Source of the DNA: a bacterium
GTDB taxonomy: Bacteria; Patescibacteriota; Minisyncoccia; Minisyncoccales; CG1-02-41-26
Length of the DNA stretch: 7,227 bases
Assembly: GCA_021163625.1 (NCBI GenBank)
Contig: JAGGTS010000066.1
Location: 1 to 7,227 of the forward strand
Direction of reading: 5' to 3'
The notes beneath the pieces were generated by a model. The model searched no databases. It was given only the letters and a program-made list of their open reading frames with translations, and was not told the DNA's origin. A program made the translations under genes and the position numbers. Position 1 is the stretch's first letter. Every line of letters begins with the position of its first letter. Shown piece by piece: positions 1 to 6,147 of the stretch.

Positions 1-146
1 TGGACTCCCAAAAAAGATATTTTGTTCCCCCAATCTAATAGAAATTAGGTACAGGGCTTATTTTATGATATATATTTTTATATCTTTAAGTCAATACCCA
101 ATCTTATGGTAAACAAAAAAACTAAAATAGTATAAGCTGAGGGAGC
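1..146. other. AT-rich intergenic segment, no gene seen
   Basis: No reading frame of useful length and no recognisable RNA gene. The segment is AT-rich and includes a small hairpin (GATATA at 67-72 with TATATC at 79-84) that overlaps the possible minus-strand promoter described separately. It may be the upstream region of a gene that lies left of the window, but nothing here proves that. Confidence 0.5.
65..94 (-). promoter_or_regulatory. Possible minus-strand promoter reading out of the window
   Basis: Read on the minus strand, TTGACT (89-94) is followed after 18 bp by TATCAT (65-70); each box matches five of six positions of the sigma-70 consensus. It would drive a gene starting left of the window. 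The surrounding DNA is very AT-rich, so a chance match is quite possible. Confidence 0.28.
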
Positions 147-220
147 TTTGTGATTACCAGCCTTGTGCTTACCCTCTTGTGCTTACCCTCTTGTGCTTAC
201 CCTTTTCTTGCGCTTGTCCT
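147..220 (+). repeat. Short tandem repeat, 14-bp unit
   Basis: Three perfect head-to-tail copies of CTTGTGCTTACCCT lie at 162-175, 176-189 and 190-203. A degenerate copy precedes them (147-160) and another (CTTGCGCTTGTCCT, 207-220) follows after a TTT spacer. The last unit forms the left arm of the hairpin at the start of the long repeat copy 1. The second long repeat copy has a single unit in the equivalent place (2564-2576, minus the first base), so the array has expanded or contracted at one copy only. Confidence 0.85.
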
Positions 221-452
221 TGGTAAGCGCACATCCTGAGCAACTTATTTTTCAGAGATGGAGCCGCTGGGAAAAACCCGAATTCCTAAATCCGAAACCC
301 GAAAAAATACCAAATTTCCAATGACCAAATATTTTTATTATTGGTCATTGGTCATTTTTTCGTCATTCGTCATTCGGGTTTCGTCATTTACAAACTATTT
401 TGATTTGTAATTTGTAATTTAGAATTTGTTTAGAGTTTAGAATTTAGAATTT
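207..452 (+). repeat. Long structured intergenic repeat, copy 1
   Basis: Positions 221-452 align without gaps to 2577-2808 with about 11 differences in 232 bp, all transitions. The element opens with a hairpin: TGCGCTT (209-215) pairs with AAGCGCA (225-231) around a 9-nt loop. Its centre is a nested palindrome: CGAAACCCGAA (293-303) pairs with TTCGGGTTTCG (373-383), and CCAATGACCAA (318-328) pairs with TTGGTCATTGG (341-351) around a 12-nt loop. The right part is a run of AATTTAGAATTT-like units. No protein is encoded. It may be a non-autonomous mobile or REP-like repeat; I cannot name a family. Confidence 0.9.
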
Positions 453-582
453 GACACAAGGTATGGAATTTATAGTTTGCTCGTGGTATGAAATTTCTAA
501 ATTGTTTTAGGCACATACTTTTGGCGGTTTTTTATTTAAGGTATTTTAATATATTCGGCCAAATATTCATTTTGTTAATCTT
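453..582. other. AT-rich spacer between repeat copy 1 and the candidate RNA
   Basis: No coding potential seen. It contains a 20-bp stretch (487-506) that is the inverted complement, with two mismatches, of 2535-2554 near the other repeat copy. It also has TTGGCGGT (521-528), whose inverted copy ACCGCCAA is at 939-946 on the far side of the candidate RNA. Confidence 0.45.
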
Positions 583-591
583 TGTTATACT
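583..591 (+). promoter_or_regulatory. Extended -10 promoter element before the candidate RNA
   Basis: TG-T-TATACT fits the extended -10 pattern (TGnTATAAT) with one mismatch. No good -35 box is placed at the usual distance, which extended -10 promoters can tolerate. Transcription would begin near 598, shortly before the foldable region 631-904, and no protein gene on this strand follows, so an RNA product is the simplest reading. The same TGTTATACTT string occurs at 2524-2533, so it could also be part of a repeated motif rather than a promoter. Confidence 0.4.
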
Positions 592-622
592 TCATCCACA
601 AACCTGATTCATCTACAAACCT
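591..622 (+). repeat. Two direct repeats with 17-bp period
   Basis: TTCATCCACAAACCT (591-605) and TTCATCTACAAACCT (608-622) differ at one base. They lie directly downstream of the extended -10 box, so they would be at the 5' end of the transcript or act as operator-like sites. Function unknown. Confidence 0.7.
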
Positions 623-905
623 CATCACCAAGAACTCTCTCCTTAGGTAGGCAAAAGTTGGGGGAACGCGAAGGGAAAAATTTTTGCCTGTCTGTTCTGT
701 CACGTGAAGGGCGGCTGTGGGGGTACAGAGGCATATCCCACGTTAGCGGAAAGGAAAGCAGAATCTTTTTCTCTCCTTAATTGGGAAAAGTTTTTCAGAG
801 AACGTGCGCAGAAAAGCAAGGGAAAAAATCGTTTTGCCCACCATTAGACGAATGCCACCGTGAGGCGAGTTTGGCGTGCTCCCGTGCTAGTTAGTTAAGG
901 TTCTC
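598..905 (+). ncRNA. Candidate structured non-coding RNA
   Basis: This intergenic stretch is visibly less AT-rich than its flanks, has no open frame, and shows ordered pairing by eye. AGAA (631-634) plus CCUUA (641-645) can pair with UAAGG (896-900) plus UUCU (901-904), closing the whole domain. A 12-bp stem pairs 645-656 with 682-693. UUCUG/CACGU (695-699, 701-705) pairs with ACGUG/CAGAA (802-806, 809-813), enclosing a GUGGG/CCCAC hairpin (717-721 with 737-741). The 3' part has GGGAAAA/UUUU-g-CCC (820-826 with 832-839) and AUGCCA/UGGCGU (852-857 with 872-877), inside which CC-GUGA-GG makes a GNRA tetraloop. I looked for RNase P, tmRNA, SRP, 6S and group I/II intron signatures and found none convincing. 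The strand is inferred from the upstream -10 element. Confidence 0.42.
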
Positions 906-1015
906 GTTAAAAAAATGTTCGAATTTTGTCCAAAAGACACCGCCAATATTTTCAATATTTTTTATTTTATTTAATTTTGCAGTAGTTAACAGTTTAAAAT
1001 CTAAAGAAGCTGCTT

Positions 1016-1975
1016 TCAAAAATCCCAATAATTAGACAGTATTCTCTTTAGTTTCCCTATTCTTTGATGATATTCTTTTTTTGCGGATTGGTTAGAAGCA
1101 GTTTCTTTTTCTTTAAATTTTATTTTTTCTTTGTTTACCCCGGCAATAAAATTATAGATACATTTTGGTAAATAATCTAAATTATATCCTCCTTCGAGAA
1201 TAGCAAAGATTTTGTCGAAATTTTCTGCTAAAAGTCTGCCTATTTTGTAAAAGGAATTTAGACTGAAATTTAAATCAAGGAGGGGATCAGAATGATGGCC
1301 GTCAAACCCTGCAGAAACTCCAACTATATCTGGTTTGAATTGCTTCATTATAGAAAGAGAATCTAAAAAAGCTCTTGAAAATAAATCGTCTCCGCTTTCT
1401 GGGGGCAAGGGAATATTAATATTATATCCTATTCCTTCTCCCTTGCCTATTTCATCAACCCAACCCTTTTCCGGGTAAGCAGGAAACTGATGTAATGAAA
1501 CATATAACACTTTATTAGTTTCATAAAAGATTTTTGAGGTTCCATTACCAAAATGTCCGTCAAAATCTAAAATTAAAACTCTTTTGTTTTCATTAATTAA
1601 TTTTTGTGTAGCTATAGCAATATTATTAAATATACAAAATCCCTGAGGAGGGCCGTTCCTTTTTGCATGATGTCCAGGCGGTCTTACTAGAGCAAAATCT
1701 CCTCTTTCAGTTGCTAAAACAGAGGCTCCCGCTGCATAACAAGCAACCCTATAGCTTTCTCTACAAAGTGGTGTTTCTCCGATTATTAAACCTCCTCCTT
1801 GGCACCACTTCTTAACTTTCTCAATATATTCCAAAGTATGGACTAATTTTAAATATTTTTCTCCATTTAAAACCTCGCTTTCTTGAAGCGTACTAAAAGC
1901 TAATAATCTTTTTGGGCTTTCAGGGTGATCTCCGGTTTTATGCTCCAAAAATACTTTGTTGTAGATTAGGTCCAT
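1016..1975 (-). CDS. Histone deacetylase family zinc amidohydrolase
   Basis: A 319-residue single-domain member of the arginase/deacetylase fold. Family members remove acetyl groups from acetyl-lysine, acetylpolyamines or similar amides; the substrate here cannot be read from the sequence. Visible motifs: the N-terminal FLEHKTGDHPESPKRL; WCQGGG near 57-62; RPPGHHA with the catalytic His pair at 102-103; zinc ligands Asp139 and His141 in DFDGHFGNGT; Asp225 in AGFDGHHSDPL; and the catalytic Tyr264 in LEGGYN. The usual second His of the DxDxHHG motif is Phe142. No signal peptide, so probably cytoplasmic. I chose ATG at 1975: a TTG 39 bp further upstream is open, but it lies upstream of the likely -10 box, and family proteins begin close to the FLEH motif. 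The gene stands alone between a terminator-like hairpin and the candidate RNA, so it is probably monocistronic. The last ~35 residues are Lys-rich and less conserved. Function in bacteria (acetoin utilisation, polyamine or protein deacetylation) is left open. Confidence 0.93.
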   Translation of the reverse strand: MDLIYNKVFLEHKTGDHPESPKRLLAFSTLQESEVLNGEKYLKLVHTLEYIEKVKKWCQGGGLIIGETPLCRESYRVACYAAGASVLATERGDFALVRPPGHHAKRNGPPQGFCIFNNIAIATQKLINENKRVLILDFDGHFGNGTSKIFYETNKVLYVSLHQFPAYPEKGWVDEIGKGEGIGYNINIPLPPESGDDLFSRAFLDSLSIMKQFKPDIVGVSAGFDGHHSDPLLDLNFSLNSFYKIGRLLAENFDKIFAILEGGYNLDYLPKCIYNFIAGVNKEKIKFKEKETASNQSAKKEYHQRIGKLKRILSNYWDF

Positions 1976-1992
1976 TTTCTTAATTCTTCTTA

Positions 1993-2021
1993 ATTCTAAC
2001 AGAATAATTTTCAACTATAAA
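1993..2021 (-). promoter_or_regulatory. Likely promoter of the deacetylase gene
   Basis: On the minus strand TTTATA (2016-2021) and TAGAAT (1993-1998) are spaced by 17 bp, and TGT directly precedes the -10 box, giving an extended -10. Transcription would begin about ten bases before the ATG at 1975. This supports that ATG over the upstream TTG at 2014. The region is AT-rich, so the match is suggestive only. Confidence 0.42.
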
Positions 2022-2059
2022 GTTAAATAATAATGGGGCTGGTTATACAATCCAGCCCC
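2022..2059 (-). terminator. Terminator-like hairpin downstream of the basic ORF
   Basis: GGGGCTGG (2035-2042) and CCAGCCCC (2052-2059) form a perfect 8-bp GC-rich stem around a 9-nt loop. Read on the minus strand the stem is followed by ATTATTATTT, a broken U-rich tail. It lies 37 bp after the stop of the small ORF at 2097 and just upstream of the deacetylase promoter, as expected for the end of the SPASM/peptide transcript. On the plus strand there is no U-tract. Confidence 0.55.
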
Positions 2060-2096
2060 TTGGATTTGAGCAGCTTAATCGAGAAAGATAAGCCAT

Positions 2097-2291
2097 TCAT
2101 CGTCGGAAGCGAGGGTATTCCGCCTTCCTCCGGCTAACCCTCTTTCTTCCCCGATCAATGCTCGAATGACCGGGGTTGTCAGCCTTCTCGTGGCTAATCC
2201 CTTTCAGGCTTAGTTTTTGAAAACCTTGACGAGTCAACTGACTCTTCCTTGTTTGAGCTGCTCCCGAGATATTTACAGACCCTTTTAACAT
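2097..2291 (-). CDS. Small very basic protein with internal repeat, possible RiPP precursor
   Basis: A 64-codon ORF with ATG start and TGA stop. It is preceded by AAAGGAGGG, the strongest Shine-Dalgarno in the window, which is the main argument that it is translated. The product has 17 Arg/Lys against 4 Asp/Glu, no Cys, no signal peptide and no membrane segment. The C-terminal half contains two related units, LKGISHEKADNPG (29-41) and RKRVSRRKAEYPR (49-61), which share K, S, K, A and P at equivalent places and are also clearly related at DNA level. I do not recognise a family. It begins 31 bp after the stop of a radical SAM/SPASM tail on the same strand, the layout of many radical-SAM-modified peptide loci, so a precursor peptide is a reasonable inference. 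An alternative is that the segment works as a structured RNA, since its minus-strand transcript forms several hairpins. Confidence 0.5.
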   Translation of the reverse strand: MLKGSVNISGAAQTRKSQLTRQGFQKLSLKGISHEKADNPGHSSIDRGRKRVSRRKAEYPRFRR

Positions 2292-2296
2292 AGTTA

Positions 2297-2305
2297 CCCT
2301 CCTTT
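2297..2305 (-). promoter_or_regulatory. Strong Shine-Dalgarno site of the small basic ORF
   Basis: AAAGGAGGG on the minus strand lies five bases before the ATG at 2291. Most other genes in this window have weak or no such site, so this one stands out and fixes the start of the small ORF. Confidence 0.75.
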
Positions 2306-2322
2306 CTTATAGATTATAAAAC

Positions 2323-2514
2323 TTATCGATATTGTTCTAAGGTACTGCGAACAGTCGTATACATATGCTCAAATAGCTTTTTCCTTCCTTCGCAATAGAA
2401 ATCTTTTTGAAAAAGATCTCCTGTGTAAAGATAAGCAGTGTGAGGACATCCTCCATTGCAGATCTCGAACCACTTACAGTTTTGACATTTAAAATTCACA
2501 GTGTCGCAGCAATA
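2323..2514 (-). pseudogene. 3' remnant of a radical SAM enzyme (SPASM domain only)
   Basis: The last 63 codons of a larger gene, open from an in-frame stop at 2515-2517 to TAA at 2323. They encode the C-terminal auxiliary-cluster segment of SPASM proteins: Cys10 and Cys13 in CQNC, Cys19 and Cys23 in KWFEICNGGC, and a later Cys41 in FYCEG. In intact enzymes this segment follows a ~300-residue radical SAM barrel with CxxxCxxC; that part is nowhere in the window, and no start codon precedes the conserved part here. SPASM enzymes include anaerobic sulfatase-maturing enzymes and RiPP maturases that crosslink or epimerise peptides. The remnant cannot bind SAM, so it is not expected to be active. 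The break is next to an IS-end-like motif and the second long repeat, suggesting an insertion or recombination event cut the gene. Confidence 0.85.
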
Positions 2515-2521
2515 TTATGAT

Positions 2522-2563
2522 AATGTTATACTTGAGCAATTTAGAAATGTCATAGTTGGGCAG
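2522..2563. mobile_element. Possible insertion-sequence end with repeated 18-bp motif
   Basis: AATGTTATACTTGAGCAA (2522-2539) and AATGTCATAGTTGGGCAG (2546-2563) match at 14 of 18 positions with a 24-bp period. Repeated binding motifs of this sort are found at the ends of some transposons. The block begins eight bases beyond the point where the SPASM reading frame is lost and ends exactly where the long repeat copy 2 starts. Part of it (2535-2554) is an inverted match to 487-506. No transposase gene is present, so this is an end fragment at most; I cannot assign an IS family from sequence alone. Confidence 0.35.
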
Positions 2564-2808
2564 TTGTGCTTACCCTTGGCAAGCACACATCCTGAGCAAC
2601 TTATTTCTCAGAGATGGAGTCGCTGGGAAAAACCCGAATTCCTAAATCCGAAACCCGAAAAAATACCAAATTCCCAATGACCAAGTATTTTTATTATTGG
2701 TCATTGGTCATTTTTTCGTCATTCGTCATTCGGGTTTCGTCATTTACAAACTATTTTGATTTGTGATTTGTAATTTGGAATTTGTTTAGAATTTAGGATT
2801 TAGGATTT
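2564..2808 (+). repeat. Long structured intergenic repeat, copy 2
   Basis: Direct repeat of copy 1. The opening hairpin is TGTGCTT (2565-2571) with AAGCACA (2581-2587) around a 9-nt loop. Compared with copy 1, one C-G pair has become T-A on both arms, which keeps the pairing. The nested central palindrome is unchanged: CGAAACCCGAA (2649-2659) with TTCGGGTTTCG (2729-2739), and CCAATGACCAA (2674-2684) with TTGGTCATTGG (2697-2707). It fills most of the gap between the radical SAM remnant and the methyltransferase gene. Confidence 0.9.
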
Positions 2809-2812
2809 CTAC

Positions 2813-2833
2813 CAACGAGTCCGGGTCTCGTTG
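2813..2833 (-). terminator. Hairpin just after the methyltransferase gene
   Basis: CAACGAG (2813-2819) and CTCGTTG (2827-2833) form a perfect 7-bp stem around a GC-rich 7-nt loop, seven bases past the methyltransferase stop. The position suits a transcript end, but no U-tract follows on the minus strand, so it could instead be an RNA-stabilising 3' hairpin or the outer edge of repeat copy 2. Confidence 0.4.
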
Positions 2834-2840
2834 ATATTAT

Positions 2841-3506
2841 TTAACGCTTTTCTGCTTTTAATAGCCTTACAAATTTACCAAAGAAAAAATATTCTTCAAA
2901 ATTGCAAAACCCTTTTTGGGACAATATCTCTTTCCAGTCCCTTTTTATAAAGTCAAAAGCATAAGGGCATTCTATAAGTTTAAAAATATTCCTTTGAAAA
3001 AAACCAACACTATCTAATGAAAATTCATTATAGTCTAAAATAAAAAACTCACCCTTGCTTTCAAGGGCCTTAAAAGCATTGTCTATAATTGCCTCTCTTG
3101 CTTTTTGGCAAAATCCGTGAAGGACAAAAGAAATGAAAACCTTATTAAATTCCTCTTTGTAAGGCATTGGCTTGTCAATTCTCTGGTTAAAAACATAAGC
3201 ATTCTTAATGTTTCTACATTTTTTCTTAAATTGATTTATCATTTCATCTGAAATGTCAATTCCAACTATCTTTCCCCTGCCAGAAAGGCGTTTTGCCATT
3301 AAGCAATCATTTCTTCCCGTGCCGGAACCAAAATCAAGAATTTTGTCTTCTGGCTTTATTGCTATAAGGCTGACAGCTTTTTCAATGAAAGACGGATACA
3401 AACCGAAAGTTATCAAATCCATCAGCAAATCGTAATGCCTGGCAGAAAACCCACTGACCTCAACTCTTGGTTTTGGTTTTGGTTTTGGTTTTGATAAATG
3501 AGCCAT
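2841..3506 (-). CDS. Class I SAM-dependent methyltransferase
   Basis: A 221-residue Rossmann-fold methyltransferase of the UbiE/Methyltransf_11 kind. SAM-binding motif I is ILDFGSGTG (57-65), and GIDIS (82-86) supplies the acidic residue that usually binds the ribose of SAM. FISFVLHGF near 124-132 and the FFILDYNEF strand (154-162) fit later core motifs. The N-terminus carries four Lys-Pro pairs (about 6-13) encoded by a perfect hexanucleotide repeat, then SGFSARHYDLLMDLITFG, a common entry to the fold in this group. No signal peptide or membrane segment. The acceptor substrate cannot be told; quinone, lipid or small-molecule methylation are all possible. It follows atpC on the same strand after a 74-bp gap containing a hairpin, so it may be read through from the ATPase operon or be separate. 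ATG at 3506 is the only good start upstream of motif I, with no clear Shine-Dalgarno. Confidence 0.88.
   Translation of the reverse strand: MAHLSKPKPKPKPRVEVSGFSARHYDLLMDLITFGLYPSFIEKAVSLIAIKPEDKILDFGSGTGRNDCLMAKRLSGRGKIVGIDISDEMINQFKKKCRNIKNAYVFNQRIDKPMPYKEEFNKVFISFVLHGFCQKAREAIIDNAFKALESKGEFFILDYNEFSLDSVGFFQRNIFKLIECPYAFDFIKRDWKEILSQKGFCNFEEYFFFGKFVRLLKAEKR
3469..3492 (-). repeat. Hexanucleotide microsatellite in the methyltransferase 5' end
   Basis: Four perfect GGTTTT units on the plus strand read as Lys-Pro repeats in the protein. Because the unit is six bases, slippage would add or remove Lys-Pro pairs without shifting the frame. It lies before the catalytic domain, so length changes should be tolerated. 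Confidence 0.85.
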
Positions 3507-3518
3507 ATTTTAAATTTA

Positions 3519-3539
3519 ATCGCCAAGCATTTCGGCGAT
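3519..3539 (-). terminator. Intergenic hairpin between atpC and the methyltransferase
   Basis: ATCGCC (3519-3524) and GGCGAT (3534-3539) pair perfectly around a 9-nt loop. On the minus strand the stem is followed by TAAATTTAAAAT, AT-rich but not a U-run. It could weaken read-through from the ATPase operon or protect its 3' end. A TTGACA string on the minus strand (3543-3548) lies just before it, but no -10 box is placed correctly. Confidence 0.35.
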
Positions 3540-3580
3540 AGTTGTCAAATTTTTCTGTCAGTTAAAAATTAGATTAAAAA

Positions 3581-3817
3581 TTAGAGGACAATAACCGCTT
3601 GGTCATCTTTTATGTAAAATCCTCCTTTTTGAATTTCAACAAATTTCTTTGAGCCATCGGCTAATTCTAAGGCAATCTGCCCTTTCTTAAGAAGGATAAA
3701 AGCTTCTGCGTGAGACGGCAAAATTTGCGCCTGTCCATGCCAAGCAGGAAGAGTAATGCTTTTTAATTCCTTAAAAAATTTAGCTTTTGTTGGAGAAATA
3801 ATTTTGCAATCAAGCAT
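3581..3817 (-). CDS. atpC: ATP synthase F1 epsilon subunit, short form
   Basis: 78 residues that match only the N-terminal beta-sandwich of epsilon: LDCKIISPTK at the start, LPAWHGQAQILPSHAEAFILLKKGQI in the middle (the region equivalent to the usual 'PG..G..G.LP.H.P....L..G' pattern), and a last strand GGFYIKDDQAVIVL. Most bacterial epsilon subunits run to about 130-140 residues with a C-terminal helix-turn-helix that can insert into F1 and inhibit ATP hydrolysis; that domain is absent here, and the frame ends cleanly at TAA with no continuation in sight. The protein should still connect gamma to the c-ring. It begins three bases after the atpD stop, as last gene of the F1 block. The ATG at 3817 has only a weak, distant purine stretch upstream. 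Confidence 0.92.
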   Translation of the reverse strand: MLDCKIISPTKAKFFKELKSITLPAWHGQAQILPSHAEAFILLKKGQIALELADGSKKFVEIQKGGFYIKDDQAVIVL

Positions 3818-3820
3818 ATT

Positions 3821-5230
<1,410 letters not shown>

Positions 5231-6136
5231 TTATAATAATTTATGAACCGCAAAACTTTCAAGCTGCCTTTGGGTGATAACTCTACGGCGTTGCTTAAAG
5301 TATGCAAGCATTAAGTTGCGAATCATTTTTTCTGTATCTTTTGATGCCTGCTCCATAGCAACTGTTCTCGCAGAAAGTTCTGACAATTTTGCTTCCATTA
5401 TTATCCTGTAAAAAATTGTCTCCACATATTTTTGGAAAAACCAATTGAAAATTTCTTTTTTTGCCGGCTCAAACACCGGAAATCCAAAGTCCTTTTCTTT
5501 AAAAGACTCACGCCCCTTGTCATTATTTGCTCTGATCTCAACCGCAGAATTATTGTCTTCTTTTAAGTTAAAGTTAAAAGGCAAAAACGGCAATAAGACA
5601 GGCTTCTGCTCTGCCAATGAAATAAATTTAGAATAAATGATGTCTATTTTGGGAAAATTCCTCCGTTTAAACTCGCTAAAAACATAAGCTGTCGTCTGTT
5701 GGACATCTTGGTCTATAAAATGAGTCGCAGGAAGAGGAAATGAACGTTCTACCTCTATTTTTTCCTGAGTTAAATACTTCTCCCCTTTTTTGCCGAAAAC
5801 TATGACAAAGCTGTATTTATAGTTTTTATTTTGTTCTAAGAAAAAAGTTGTCAGATTATGGTAAAGCCCGCCAACCAATCCATTGTCGCCTGCTATTATA
5901 ATAACCCCTCTCTTTCCTGTTTCTGTCCTTGAAAGAAGCGGCTTTGATTTTGAAGAATAAAACAAAGAAAACCTCCGCATTAGCTTTTCTATCTCAAAGG
6001 TATACAGCCTAAGGTTTTCCACCTCCTGTTTTAAAAAATGTATATAAGAAGCAGCTATTTTCTCCACTGTCTTCACCGTCTCTAAAACATCAGTAAAAGC
6101 ATCCACTTTATTTTTGTACTCAGCATAGGTTTTCAT
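5231..6136 (-). CDS. atpG: ATP synthase F1 gamma subunit
   Basis: 301 residues, close to the usual 285-300. Gamma is the rotating central stalk. The N-terminal helix has VKTVEKIAAS (21-30), equivalent to the conserved 'K.MEKIAAS' region; GDNGLVGGLYHNL (83-95) corresponds to the 'DRGLCGGFN' segment at the start of the Rossmann-like domain; and the C-terminal helix starts around SELSARTVAMEQASKDTEKMIRNL. The end of that helix is unusual: YFKQRRRVITQRQLESF replaces the common 'YN..RQ..IT.E..EI' pattern. The middle (about 180-230) is a poorly conserved acidic/basic stretch. The gene lies between atpA (11-bp gap) and atpD. Identification rests on the two ends plus gene order. Confidence 0.95.
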   Translation of the reverse strand: MKTYAEYKNKVDAFTDVLETVKTVEKIAASYIHFLKQEVENLRLYTFEIEKLMRRFSLFYSSKSKPLLSRTETGKRGVIIIAGDNGLVGGLYHNLTTFFLEQNKNYKYSFVIVFGKKGEKYLTQEKIEVERSFPLPATHFIDQDVQQTTAYVFSEFKRRNFPKIDIIYSKFISLAEQKPVLLPFLPFNFNLKEDNNSAVEIRANNDKGRESFKEKDFGFPVFEPAKKEIFNWFFQKYVETIFYRIIMEAKLSELSARTVAMEQASKDTEKMIRNLMLAYFKQRRRVITQRQLESFAVHKLL

Positions 6137-6147
6137 AGGTTATAAAT

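Noticed and set aside
147..220. 14-bp tandem units as a CRISPR array
   Set aside because: Units are head-to-tail with no unique spacers and are too short for CRISPR repeats.
451..476. TTGACA followed by TATAGT as a plus-strand promoter at the end of repeat copy 1
   Set aside because: The spacing is only 14 bp, too short for a sigma-70 promoter.
591..622. CATCCACA-like words as DnaA boxes or iterons of an origin
   Set aside because: Only two units, each with mismatches to the TTATCCACA box, and no origin-type genes nearby.
741..765. GUUAGCGGAAAGGAAAGCAG as an SRP RNA domain IV loop
   Set aside because: Superficially similar to the GGAA-capped SRP hairpin, but the stem around the tetraloop cannot form and the symmetric loop pattern is wrong.
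521..946. TTGGCGGT (521-528) and ACCGCCAA (939-946) as terminal inverted repeats of a small element around the candidate RNA
   Set aside because: Only eight bases match, the pairing does not extend outward, and no target-site duplication is seen.
1976..2014. TTG at 2014 as the deacetylase start, adding 13 residues
   Set aside because: The extra residues do not fit the family, TTG is a weaker start, and the likely -10 box lies inside this extension.
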